NCBI GenBank assembly: GCA_012514595.1
Contig: JAAYZZ010000138.1
Coordinates: 1-9,348, forward strand
Reading direction: 5' to 3'
Source: Elusimicrobiota bacterium
Lineage (GTDB): Bacteria > Omnitrophota > Gorgyraeia > Zapsychrales > Fredricksoniimonadaceae
Length of the DNA: 9,348 bases
Shown here: in pieces, positions 1 through 6,455 of the stretch
Numbering within the stretch: position 1 is the first letter of the stretch
Layout: every line of letters starts with the position of its first letter
Notes under the pieces: model-generated
Told to the model about the DNA's origin: nothing
The model's input: the letters and a program-made list of their open reading frames with translations, nothing else
Databases searched by the model: none
Made by a program: the position numbers and the translations under genes

Positions 1-607
1 CCCGGGAGGATATCTCAAGGAAAAGACCGGCATGATCGCGCGGGTAGTTCACATCAAGACCGCAACCCAGGACCGCGATAGTGGGCCGGCCCCCCTCAAG
101 ACATCCCTCATGGGCGACCCTGTCGATCCCTCGCGCAAGGCCGGAGACGACGATAAATCCGGCCTCGGCCAGCTCCCTCCCGAACCGACGGGCCATCTCA
201 AGCCCATAAAGGGTAGGGTTCCGGGACCCAACGATCGCCAAGGACCTCTCCCATCCTCCCGGGAGTTTTCCGGAGAAATAAAGAACGACCGGAGGGTCCG
301 GGATCTCCCGCAGCCTCTTCGGATATTCCGCATCCGCCCAGGTCATCAGGGAGAACCCTTTCTCCCGGACAGCATCCGTTTCTTTTCGGAGGAAATCCTC
401 AACAGGAAAGTGGGAAATGTTGCGGGCCGCCTGGGCACTGATCCCGAAGGCGCGGGCCAGATCGTCCGGGGCGAGATGGTCCAGGGCTTCCAAGGCCTCG
501 GGGGATGATGCGAGCGCCAAGGCCTTTCGATTTCCGAGACAGGGGATCGCGTTCAGAACAATAAAAAGATCACGCGGAGAGAGACTGGAGTATGGAGAGG
601 ATCTCAT
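1..607 (-). CDS. dprA: DNA-processing protein DprA, C-terminus cut by window edge
   Basis: DprA binds single-stranded DNA entering the cytoplasm during natural transformation and loads RecA onto it. The 202 residues present cover a short N-terminal helical region (about 12-70, with the family-like LNAIPCLG) and the first part of the Rossmann-like DprA domain. Visible motifs are VGSRNPTLYG (126-135), SGLARGID (155-162) with His166, and GCGLD (181-185) followed by YPRDH. The rest of the domain and any C-terminal winged helix lie beyond base 1. I chose the ATG at 605-607, which lies inside the end of aroK and gives a 38-bp overlap. It is preceded by AAGGTGG at a suitable distance, and no in-frame ATG, GTG or TTG occurs between it and the conserved start of the domain. 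The overlap implies translational coupling to aroK. The family call is secure; the exact start is less so. Confidence 0.93.
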   Translation of the reverse strand, partial: MRSSPYSSLSPRDLFIVLNAIPCLGNRKALALASSPEALEALDHLAPDDLARAFGISAQAARNISHFPVEDFLRKETDAVREKGFSLMTWADAEYPKRLREIPDPPVVLYFSGKLPGGWERSLAIVGSRNPTLYGLEMARRFGRELAEAGFIVVSGLARGIDRVAHEGCLEGGRPTIAVLGCGLDVNYPRDHAGLFLEISSR

Positions 608-1103
608 CGACCACCTTACCGATGTTGTCTTCATTGGAATCCACAATGAAGTGGGCCTTGCGGTAATGGGGGTCACGTTGGGCCAGAAGTTCCTTGATCT
701 TTTGAAGCGGGTCCGCCACGTTCAGGAGCGGACGGTCCGTCTTCCCTTTTGTCCGACGATAAACGGATTCGGGGGTCGCCTCGAGATAAAAAGAGATCCC
801 CGAGGATCTCAGGGCCTTGAAATTCTCATCGTTCGCGGCCACGCCGCCGCCGCAATCGATCACAAGACCCGTCTGGGCCGCCACCTCCCGGACCACATCC
901 TTTTCGATGGCGCGGAAATACGGCTCTCCGGACTCTGAAAAAATGCGCGCAATAGGACGCCCTTCCCTTTTCTCGATCATCTCATCCGTCGATACCCGCT
1001 GACGTCCCAGCCGCAGGGCGATCTCCTTGGAGGCGAACGTCTTTCCGGACGCCATGAATCCGACCAGAACGATATTTTTCTGTTGAATAGTCCCTGCTTT
1101 CAT
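570..1103 (-). CDS. aroK: Shikimate kinase
   Basis: Cytoplasmic enzyme that phosphorylates the 3-hydroxyl of shikimate with ATP, the fifth step of the pathway to chorismate. The protein has 177 residues, normal for the family. The P-loop GFMASGKT is at 15-22. The shikimate-contact Arg is R64 in PYFR, the GGG Walker-B-like motif is at 85-87, the lid Arg is R124 in RPLL, and the adenine-side Arg is R143 in QRDPHY. One oddity is that the usual D-x-D after strand 2 reads S-T-D (38-40): the shikimate-binding Asp40 is kept, but the preceding Asp is Ser38. The start ATG shares one base with the stop of the upstream small gene (TGATG) and has only a weak Shine-Dalgarno, so reinitiation is likely. The 3' end overlaps dprA by 38 bp. 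aroE lies about 2.8 kb upstream in a different transcription unit. Confidence 0.95.
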   Translation of the reverse strand: MKAGTIQQKNIVLVGFMASGKTFASKEIALRLGRQRVSTDEMIEKREGRPIARIFSESGEPYFRAIEKDVVREVAAQTGLVIDCGGGVAANDENFKALRSSGISFYLEATPESVYRRTKGKTDRPLLNVADPLQKIKELLAQRDPHYRKAHFIVDSNEDNIGKVVDEILSILQSLSA

Positions 1104-1282
1104 CAGGCGCTCTTTCTGATCGCGTTTCTTAACTGACGCATGAAGGACTCAGCCCGGGTCTCAGCAGATTTCCCTCCCAAGGGTCGTCCGCGTTTGTTCG
1201 ATCCGTGCCGGGCCGCAGCGCCTGGACCCAGGCCTCCGGCGGTCTTCTTGTGACGAAGAATGGTCTTGGCATGATGGCTCAT
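1103..1282 (-). CDS. Small basic protein of 59 residues with an AT-hook-like RGRP core
   Basis: I do not recognise a family. The reading frame encodes 59 residues and is very rich in Arg, Lys and His, with few acidic residues. A Gly/Ala-rich stretch (16-24) precedes KRGRPLGGKS (30-39), whose RGRP matches the core of an AT-hook minor-groove DNA-binding motif. The C-terminus (about 41-58) looks like a basic amphipathic helix. No signal peptide or membrane segment is visible. Support for a real gene is mainly its junctions. The ATG overlaps the upstream Cys-rich gene's stop as ATGA, an AGGAG lies 9 bases before the ATG, and its TGA shares a base with the aroK ATG. The frame fills the whole gap between those two genes. 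A nucleic-acid-binding role is inference from composition only. A short ribosome-associated protein is an alternative. Confidence 0.72.
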   Translation of the reverse strand: MSHHAKTILRHKKTAGGLGPGAAARHGSNKRGRPLGGKSAETRAESFMRQLRNAIRKSA

Positions 1283-1473
1283 CGTCCATAACTCCTGATG
1301 AACGCCTCAATGCTCCGGTCATAGGTCTTCTCCGCCTCTCGCGGGAAGAAACAGCCCGGGATGGCGCCTTTGCTACGGTGATACCTGACACAGGCGCAGC
1401 ACATGCCCTGACGGGAGCATCCCGCATAGGTGCAGCCGCAGTCCTCGCGATTCTTTTCTCTCTGACATTCCAT
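1279..1473 (-). CDS. Small Cys-rich protein, DUF6485-like
   Basis: A 64-residue protein with eight cysteines (3, 12, 14, 19, 25, 26, 28, 41) and His32. The pattern CGCTYAGCSRQGMCCACVRYH (12-32) followed by IPGCFF (38-43) and a C-terminal EKTYDRSI helix resembles, from memory, the small uncharacterised bacterial family annotated DUF6485. The arrangement of C-x-C, CC-x-C and His suggests bound metal (zinc or iron-sulfur), but this is inference. It has no signal peptide or membrane segment, so it is probably cytoplasmic. The ATG at 1471-1473 is preceded by AGGAG (1480-1484) with 6 bases of spacing and by a good sigma70-type promoter, making it the first gene of the unit. It overlaps the next gene by 4 bp (ATGA). 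Its link to aroK and dprA is unexplained. The gene is real with high confidence; the family name less so. Confidence 0.85.
   Translation of the reverse strand: MECQREKNREDCGCTYAGCSRQGMCCACVRYHRSKGAIPGCFFPREAEKTYDRSIEAFIRSYGR
1292..1296 (-). promoter_or_regulatory. Shine-Dalgarno of the 59-residue basic protein gene
   Basis: The minus strand reads AGGAG here, 9 bases before the ATG at 1280-1282. The site lies inside the end of the upstream Cys-rich gene. It supports independent or coupled initiation of the small gene and is a main reason for calling it. Confidence 0.65.
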
Positions 1474-1497
1474 GAAGAGCTCCTCTCTGATGGATTC

Positions 1498-1526
1498 AGT
1501 TTATTCGCCCGCCCGCGGTGCGTCAA
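1498..1526 (-). promoter_or_regulatory. Candidate sigma70-type promoter for the Cys-rich gene, small basic gene, aroK and dprA
   Basis: On the minus strand TTGACG (1521-1526, 5 of 6 matches to the -35 consensus) is followed by exactly 17 bases and TAAACT (1498-1503, 4 of 6 matches to the -10). The predicted start site near 1491 would give a leader of about 18 bases containing only the Shine-Dalgarno. The site sits between the fba terminator and the Cys-rich gene, where a new unit would be expected to start. Confidence 0.6.
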
Positions 1527-1555
1527 AAGAATTTCCCTTCAACTTCCGCCTTCCC

Positions 1556-1601
1556 CAAAAGAAAGACCCCGCGCCCACCCGACTGGGGGACGCGGGGTCT
1601 T
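1556..1601 (-). terminator. Intrinsic terminator downstream of fba
   Basis: A perfect 11-bp inverted repeat (AAGACCCCGCG at 1563-1573 and its complement at 1591-1601) encloses a 17-base loop. In the leftward transcript it is followed by a U-rich stretch (TCTTTT). It starts 27 bases after the fba stop. It should end the fba transcript and insulate the downstream four-gene unit, which has its own promoter. Confidence 0.85.
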
Positions 1602-1627
1602 GTACGAACGAAGTATAGCCTATCTTC

Positions 1628-2638
1628 TTAGGCTTTGCCAGCAGAACCCAGGACGTTCTGGTTCTTGTCCTTGATCATCTTGACGAGTTCATCGCGGGCC
1701 GGCCCGAGATACTTGCGCGGATCGAACTCCTCAGGCTTCTCTACAAAGACCTTGCGGATGAGCGCGGTGAAGACGAGACGCCCGTCGGAGTCGATGTTGA
1801 TCTTGCAGACCGCGGAGGCGGCGGCCCTGCGGAGCTGTTCGGCCGGGATGCCGACCGCGGCCTTGAGCTTTCCGCCATTCTTGTTGATGATCTCGACGTA
1901 CTCGGGGACGACCGACGAGGCCCCGTGAAGAACGATCGGGAATCCGGGGATCCTCTTTTCGATCTCCTCGAGGATGTCGAACCGCAACGGCGGCGGGACA
2001 AGGATCCCGCTCTTGGGATCGATCGTGCACTGTTCGGGCTTGAACTTGTAGGCCCCATGCGAGGTGCCGATCGAGATGGCAAGGGAATCGACGCCCGTCT
2101 TCTTCACGAAATCCTCGACCTGCTCCGGCTGGGTATAGATCGACTTGGCCGCAACGACATCATCCTCGATCCCCGAGAGAACGCCAAGCTCCCCTTCGAC
2201 CGTGACGTCATACTTGTGCGCGAACTCCACGACCTGGCGGGTCAATTCCACGTTCTTGTCATAAGGATGGTGTGATCCGTCGATCATGACGGAGGAGAAC
2301 CCGGATTCGATACAGGCCTTGCAAAGCTCAAAAGTATCGCCATGGTCCAGATGAAGCGCGACCGGGATCTCCTTGAGACCCTTGGCCTTGACGATCTCGC
2401 GCATCATCTCGATCGCCCCCTGCCCCATCCAGCGCAGAAGTGTCGCGTTGGCGTACTTGCGGGCTCCGGAGGAGACCTGGAGGATCACAGGCGATTGCGA
2501 TTCCGCGCAGGCCGTGATGATGGCCTGAAGCTGCTCCATATTATTAAAATTGTAGGCCGGAACAGCATACCCGCCCTTGACCGCGGCCTGGAACATGGCC
2601 CGCGTGTTAGAAAAACCCAATTCCTTGTAAGACACCAT
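1628..2638 (-). CDS. fba: Fructose-bisphosphate aldolase, class II
   Basis: Zinc-dependent cytoplasmic aldolase that splits fructose 1,6-bisphosphate into dihydroxyacetone phosphate and glyceraldehyde 3-phosphate in glycolysis, and runs in reverse in gluconeogenesis. The protein has 336 residues and forms a complete (beta/alpha)8 barrel. Visible motifs are LHLDHGD (96-101) with catalytic Asp98 and zinc ligand His99, EGELG (148-152), GTSHGAYKF (191-199) with His194, LHGASS (237-242) with zinc ligand His238, and the phosphate-binding NIDSDGRL (281-288). The C-terminal DPRKYLGPAR is typical of the family. The ATG at 2636-2638 follows a purine-rich GAGAGGGG. The gene appears monocistronic, with a candidate promoter upstream and a strong terminator downstream. 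It acts one step after PfkA, encoded about 5 kb away. Nothing looks broken. Confidence 0.97.
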   Translation of the reverse strand: MVSYKELGFSNTRAMFQAAVKGGYAVPAYNFNNMEQLQAIITACAESQSPVILQVSSGARKYANATLLRWMGQGAIEMMREIVKAKGLKEIPVALHLDHGDTFELCKACIESGFSSVMIDGSHHPYDKNVELTRQVVEFAHKYDVTVEGELGVLSGIEDDVVAAKSIYTQPEQVEDFVKKTGVDSLAISIGTSHGAYKFKPEQCTIDPKSGILVPPPLRFDILEEIEKRIPGFPIVLHGASSVVPEYVEIINKNGGKLKAAVGIPAEQLRRAAASAVCKINIDSDGRLVFTALIRKVFVEKPEEFDPRKYLGPARDELVKMIKDKNQNVLGSAGKA

Positions 2639-2689
2639 ATAAACCCCTCTCTTCTTCCGTGTTCAACCCTTCTATCTTAAGGCGGGAAC

Positions 2690-2718
2690 AATATACCCAC
2701 CCCCGACCGACTAAACAA
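2690..2718 (-). promoter_or_regulatory. Candidate sigma70-type promoter for fba
   Basis: In the 89-bp gap between pilD and fba the minus strand reads TTGTTT (2713-2718), then 17 bases, then TATATT (2690-2695). The -10 matches consensus at 5 of 6 positions; the -35 matches only its first three bases. Transcription would start near 2683, leaving a leader of about 45 bases. I saw no terminator after pilD, so read-through from upstream may also occur. Confidence 0.5.
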
Positions 2719-2727
2719 GGGAAATTA

Positions 2728-3939
2728 TCAGAGATTCGGGAAGAGGCCCATGTAAGAACGGATGATCTGGTGCCCCCAGAAAAATGCGATCAAAGAGCCC
2801 ATGGCAAGATACGGCCCAAAGGCCAGGGCGCTGCTTTTCGTGCGGATCTTCTCGATGATCCCGACAGGCGCCCCCAAGAACGGCGCGATGATGATCGCCA
2901 GGAGAGCCAGTTCCCATCCGATAAAGACCCCGACCAGGGCCATCAGTTTGACATCGCCCCCGCCCATCACCCCGCCATCGACACACGAGACGATGACCTC
3001 ATAGATTTTTTCCCTGATCTCGCCCCATTCCGGAGGGAGTTCCAGGTCCTGCGCCTTCTTGAGCAGAGAGAATTTCTTCTGGACCTCGCCTCCCTCGTCA
3101 AGATATCCTGCCGACTGAAGGGCCTTGAACAGGCGGTCCTTTTCCCCCGTGATCGTCTCCAGATCAAAAGGCGTGACGATCCTCTTGCGGATCAGGACCT
3201 CGCCCAAAAGCCCCAAGGCCAAGAGCGCCGCCCCTCCGATGACCCCTCCCTCAAGAGATGCGGCAAGGGACGACCACGCATCTGCCCGTGTTTGATCCCA
3301 AGAGGCCAAGAAGAGAATGCCATATTGAAGAAGAACAACCCCGTATCCCCCCAGAAGGATCCGGCGTTCTTCGATGGAAAGAGAGCGCCGCTTCATCCAG
3401 GCGCTTGAAAGCATCAGAAGGGCGCAAAAAGAGACAAGGAGAAGAGAAACAGCCCACCCGACCACCGGCCCTGCCATCGCACGGTCCAACTGCAATCCGG
3501 GCAATAGGAAGCTCAAGAGGATCCCGGCGGGAATTCCCCAAAGGCTCAATTCATCCGGGATGATCCGGTGCTCAAAATCAACGAATGTTGCCACGATCAA
3601 AAGGCCTTCCCAGACGAGGACAGGGAAAAGGATCGGAGCAAGACCGAGCAGATAAAAGGTTCCCAGGAACATCAGGGCGGTCAGGAACTCTACAAGAAAA
3701 TAACGGATCGAGATGCGGGTCTTGCAATCACGGCATTTGGCGCCCAGGAGGCAATAACTGAAGAGAGGGATATTGTCGAACCAACGGATCGGCTTCTGGC
3801 AGACAGGACAATGGGACGAGGGAAAGACAACGGACTTCCCTGACGGAAGACGTGCGATGCAGACGTTCAGAAAACTCCCGACCACCGCCCCTAGGAGAAA
3901 AAGGAGCGGCGCGAAGAACGGGGTCATTTCTTGTAGCAT
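2728..3939 (-). CDS. pilD: Prepilin peptidase / N-methyltransferase (A24 family), with a large inserted region
   Basis: Inner-membrane aspartic protease that cleaves the leader of type IV pilins and type II secretion pseudopilins and usually methylates the new N-terminus. From the chosen start it has 403 residues, against roughly 250-290 usual. Order: a membrane segment with GSFLNV near the N-terminus; a cytoplasmic domain with two Cys pairs (CPVC 44-47, CRDC 69-72); the first active-site motif VDFEHRIIPD with Asp121; several membrane segments; a charged soluble stretch (about 252-318); then GGGDVKL with Asp329 and FGP (374-376). The two catalytic Asp are about 208 residues apart, where about 65 is usual. 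I prefer the ATG at 3937-3939, preceded by GGAG at 5 bases, over an upstream GTG at 3960. A further ATG at 3927 would give an ATGA junction with aroE. Coupling to aroE is likely. No pilus structural gene is in view. Confidence 0.93.
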   Translation of the reverse strand: MLQEMTPFFAPLLFLLGAVVGSFLNVCIARLPSGKSVVFPSSHCPVCQKPIRWFDNIPLFSYCLLGAKCRDCKTRISIRYFLVEFLTALMFLGTFYLLGLAPILFPVLVWEGLLIVATFVDFEHRIIPDELSLWGIPAGILLSFLLPGLQLDRAMAGPVVGWAVSLLLVSFCALLMLSSAWMKRRSLSIEERRILLGGYGVVLLQYGILFLASWDQTRADAWSSLAASLEGGVIGGAALLALGLLGEVLIRKRIVTPFDLETITGEKDRLFKALQSAGYLDEGGEVQKKFSLLKKAQDLELPPEWGEIREKIYEVIVSCVDGGVMGGGDVKLMALVGVFIGWELALLAIIIAPFLGAPVGIIEKIRTKSSALAFGPYLAMGSLIAFFWGHQIIRSYMGLFPNL

Positions 3940-4796
3940 GCCTTCTCCAGTTCTTCCCACATGCGGGCCTTGACCGGCTCCGGGACCTGGGTCTCGGCCC
4001 AGTGCTGAAAGGCGAGGACCCCCTGATAAAAAAGCATCTTGAGTCCGTTAACAGCGTGAGCCCCCTTCTCCCTCGCGGCCTTGAGGAGTTTTGTCTCCGC
4101 GGGATTATAGATCAGGTCATAAACGGTCATATGCGGATGAAAAAGCGCAGGATCGACGGGAAGAGGGTCTCCGGGTCTCATTCCCACGGGAGTCGCATTG
4201 ACCAAAAGGTCGGCGAGTTCCACGTTGAGATCATCCATCGTGGAGACGACCTTCACATGGGCCGTTTCCATCCTCAAGGAGAGGTCCCTCAACAGTTGCC
4301 GGGCCTTGTCCTGATCAATATCATAGATCAGGATACTTTCAGGCGCGGGACGAAGAAGACACAACACGCTCACGATCGCGCGTGCAGCGCCCCCAGCCCC
4401 GACGATCGCCACTCGTTTTCCCACCGGGTCCACGCCGATCTCGGTCAGATGGGTCAAAAACCCAGGACCGTCGGTATTGTATCCGACGAGTTTTCGTTTA
4501 GGGGTCACAACGATCGTGTTCACGGCCCCGACCTTTTCGGCAAAGGGGTCCACGCTATCGAGGAACGGCAGGACCGCCTCCTTGTGAGGCACCGTGACAT
4601 TGAGCCCAAAGATCGGCGACCCCTCCTCCTTCACGCCTTTCAGGAACCCGGCGATCTCCTCCTGCGGCATGGGGAACAACTGATAACGGGCCTCGACGCC
4701 CAGTTCTCCGAAAGCCGTATTATGCATTACAGGAGACAGGCTATGCCCTAAGGGATAGCCAATAAGACCGTAAATAGCACAGGATGGATTTGACAT
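3924..4796 (-). CDS. aroE: Shikimate dehydrogenase
   Basis: Reduces 3-dehydroshikimate to shikimate with a nicotinamide cofactor, the step before AroK. From the chosen ATG (4794-4796) it has 290 residues, close to the usual size. The frame stays open upstream to a TTG inside leuA, but the conserved domain begins directly after this ATG. The substrate motif SLSPVMHN is at 19-26, NVTVPHKE (66-73) carries the catalytic Lys72, NTDG (107-110) the catalytic Asp109, GAGGAARA (133-140) binds the dinucleotide, and NATPVGM (200-206) and YQG (257-259) close the site. At the end of the second Rossmann strand, where NADPH-using enzymes carry an N-R-T/S patch, it reads YDIDQDKA (158-165). This acidic feature suggests NAD preference. 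The start has a weak Shine-Dalgarno and lies just beyond a strong hairpin. pilD follows with overlap. Confidence 0.95.
   Translation of the reverse strand: MSNPSCAIYGLIGYPLGHSLSPVMHNTAFGELGVEARYQLFPMPQEEIAGFLKGVKEEGSPIFGLNVTVPHKEAVLPFLDSVDPFAEKVGAVNTIVVTPKRKLVGYNTDGPGFLTHLTEIGVDPVGKRVAIVGAGGAARAIVSVLCLLRPAPESILIYDIDQDKARQLLRDLSLRMETAHVKVVSTMDDLNVELADLLVNATPVGMRPGDPLPVDPALFHPHMTVYDLIYNPAETKLLKAAREKGAHAVNGLKMLFYQGVLAFQHWAETQVPEPVKARMWEELEKACYKK
3945..3948 (-). promoter_or_regulatory. Shine-Dalgarno deciding the pilD start
   Basis: GGAG on the minus strand, 5 bases before the ATG at 3937-3939 and inside the end of aroE. It favours this start over the GTG at 3960, which has no comparable site at a proper distance. 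Confidence 0.5.
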
Positions 4797-4812
4797 CAAT
4801 CTTGTCACATGT

Positions 4813-4870
4813 CCCAAGGCACAAGACACAGGAAATCTTCCTGTGCCCTGCGCCTTGGGGCCTGTGCCTT
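4813..4870. repeat. Inverted-repeat element filling the leuA-aroE gap
   Basis: The 77-bp gap holds nested inverted repeats. The outer arms are CCCAAGGC (4813-4820) and GCCTTGGG (4852-4859). The inner arms are CACAGGAA (4827-4834) and TTCCTGTG (4838-4845) around a 3-base loop. CCTGTGCC occurs twice in the same orientation (4840-4847 and 4861-4868), so GGCACA at 4818-4823 has two possible partners. In the leftward transcript no U-run follows, so it is not a standard terminator for leuA. On the plus strand seven T follow the second copy, which would make it a terminator only for antisense transcription. It may control mRNA stability or aroE translation; that is inference. Confidence 0.6.
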
Positions 4871-4873
4871 TTT

Positions 4874-6436
4874 TTAGAGTTGCAGTCCCAAATTCACGCC
4901 CTTGGCCTTCCCCATGGACTTGCTCTGGGCGCAAGCCTTGTTGACCGCGTTGAGGTAAGCCTTGACCGAGGCCTCGATGATATCCGTCGAGGCGCCGATC
5001 CCCATGACTTTTTCACCGTTGAAGTTTACGCGGACACGGACCTCTCCCATCGCATCTTTCCCGTGCGTCACAGACTGGATCCCGTAATTCAACAGGCGCC
5101 CCTTGAGCCCCGTGATCGCCTCTATGGCCCGATAACAGGCGTCGATGGGGCCGTCGCCGGTCGATCTCTTCTTCTGGACCTTTCCTCCGGTCTTCAGACG
5201 CACCTCAACCTGAGGCTCGATATCGGTCCCGCTGGTGACCTCGAATCCGTCGAGAGACCAGACATCCTTGACCTCGCGGACCTCATCCTCGACGATCGCG
5301 ATCAGGTCCTCGTCAAAAACCTCTTTCTTTTTGTCCGACAGGTCCTTGAAGCGCTCGAAGGCCTTGACCAATTGCTCCTCGGTCAATTCGACCCCCAGAT
5401 GCTTCAGACGCGCCTTGAGGGCATGACGCCCCGAATGCTTACCCAGGACCAGACCCAATCCAGTGAACCCGACATCCTCGGGCCGCATAATCTCGTAGGT
5501 GCTCGGCTCTTTCAGGATCCCGTCCTGATGGATCCCGGACTCGTGCCGGAAGGCATTTCCACCGACGATCGCCTTGTTCGGAGGGACCACGAACCCGGTA
5601 TATTTGCTGACCAGACGCGAAGCCCGGCAGATCTCCTGCGTCTTGATCGTAGCGGCGGAACACCCGAAGTAATCCTGACGGGTCCTCAAGGCCATCACGA
5701 TCTCTTCCATAGAGCAGTTCCCGGCACGCTCTCCCACCCCGTTCACCGTGCATTCGACCTGGCGCGCGCCATTCTTGACCGCGGACAGGGAATTGGCCAC
5801 CGCCATGCCCAGGTCATCATGACAATGCACCGAAATGACGGCCTTGTGGATGTTCGGGACGTTCGAACGGATATCCGCGATCAGCCTTCCGTACTGTTCG
5901 GGGACAGCATATCCGACGGTATCCGGGATGTTGACCGTTCGGGCCCCGGCCTTGATCACCGACTCCAGGACCTGGTAGAGGAACGTCTTGTCAGAACGCG
6001 AAGCGTCCTCCGGAGAGAACTCGACATCATCCGTGAACTTGCGGGCATATTTCACCGCATCCACGGCGATCCGCACGATCTCTTCGGGACTCTTCCTGAG
6101 TTTATGTTCCATGTGGATCTTGGATGTGGCCAAAAAGACATGGATCCTCGGCCTGCGCGCCGGTTTCAGGGCACTGGCTGCGGCATCGATGTCCTTCTTG
6201 ACGGACCGGGCCAGTCCCGCGATGGAGCAATTCTTGATCCTCTTGGCGACCATATGGACCGAATCAAAATCACCTTTAGATATGACGGGGAACCCCGCCT
6301 CGATGATGTTGACGCCCATGCGCTCCAAGGCCTGGGCGACCTCCATCTTCTCTCGCTCGTTCATGCTCGCGCCCGGGGCCTGTTCCCCGTCGCGCAAGGT
6401 GGTATCAAAGATCAATACCTGATCATTCTTTTTCAT
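4874..6436 (-). CDS. leuA: 2-Isopropylmalate synthase
   Basis: Condenses acetyl-CoA with 2-oxoisovalerate to give 2-isopropylmalate, the committed step to leucine. The protein has 520 residues, full length for the LeuA group. The N-terminal HMGL-like TIM barrel shows FDTTLRDGEQAPG (10-22) with metal ligand Asp11, HCHDDLGMA (204-212) with metal ligands His204 and His206, GVGERAGN (233-240) and HESGIHQDG (298-306). A linker leads to the C-terminal regulatory domain from about residue 390. That domain has STGDGPIDA, LLNYGIQSVT and GASTDIIEAS, the type of domain that binds leucine for feedback inhibition, which separates it from homocitrate synthase and short LeuA-like enzymes. The ATG has GAGGG about 7 bases upstream. 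ilvC, encoded immediately upstream, makes the precursor of 2-oxoisovalerate, so the pair forms a valine/leucine unit. The hairpin before leuA may regulate it. leuB, leuC and leuD are not in the window. Confidence 0.96.
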   Translation of the reverse strand: MKKNDQVLIFDTTLRDGEQAPGASMNEREKMEVAQALERMGVNIIEAGFPVISKGDFDSVHMVAKRIKNCSIAGLARSVKKDIDAAASALKPARRPRIHVFLATSKIHMEHKLRKSPEEIVRIAVDAVKYARKFTDDVEFSPEDASRSDKTFLYQVLESVIKAGARTVNIPDTVGYAVPEQYGRLIADIRSNVPNIHKAVISVHCHDDLGMAVANSLSAVKNGARQVECTVNGVGERAGNCSMEEIVMALRTRQDYFGCSAATIKTQEICRASRLVSKYTGFVVPPNKAIVGGNAFRHESGIHQDGILKEPSTYEIMRPEDVGFTGLGLVLGKHSGRHALKARLKHLGVELTEEQLVKAFERFKDLSDKKKEVFDEDLIAIVEDEVREVKDVWSLDGFEVTSGTDIEPQVEVRLKTGGKVQKKRSTGDGPIDACYRAIEAITGLKGRLLNYGIQSVTHGKDAMGEVRVRVNFNGEKVMGIGASTDIIEASVKAYLNAVNKACAQSKSMGKAKGVNLGLQL

Positions 6437-6455
6437 AACCGACCCTCTTTCCTAA

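Noticed and set aside
32..508. Plus-strand frame of 158 codons at the left edge
   Set aside because: It lies antisense to dprA, whose VGSRNP and SGLARGID motifs are clear on the other strand.
1161..1526. Minus-strand frame of 121 codons
   Set aside because: It overlaps the Cys-rich and basic small genes in another phase, contains no recognisable motif, and would start upstream of their promoter's -10 element. The two small genes explain the region better.
2659..3408. Plus-strand frame of 249 codons opposite pilD
   Set aside because: Shadow of the prepilin peptidase. It is highly charged with no domain pattern, while the minus strand carries both catalytic Asp motifs.
3940..3960. Longer pilD start at the GTG at 3960
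   Set aside because: It adds seven residues without a suitable Shine-Dalgarno; the ATG at 3939 has GGAG at the right distance.
4797..4934. Longer aroE start at a TTG inside leuA
   Set aside because: The added 46 residues cross the inverted-repeat spacer and the end of leuA and have no family counterpart; the domain begins right after the ATG at 4796.
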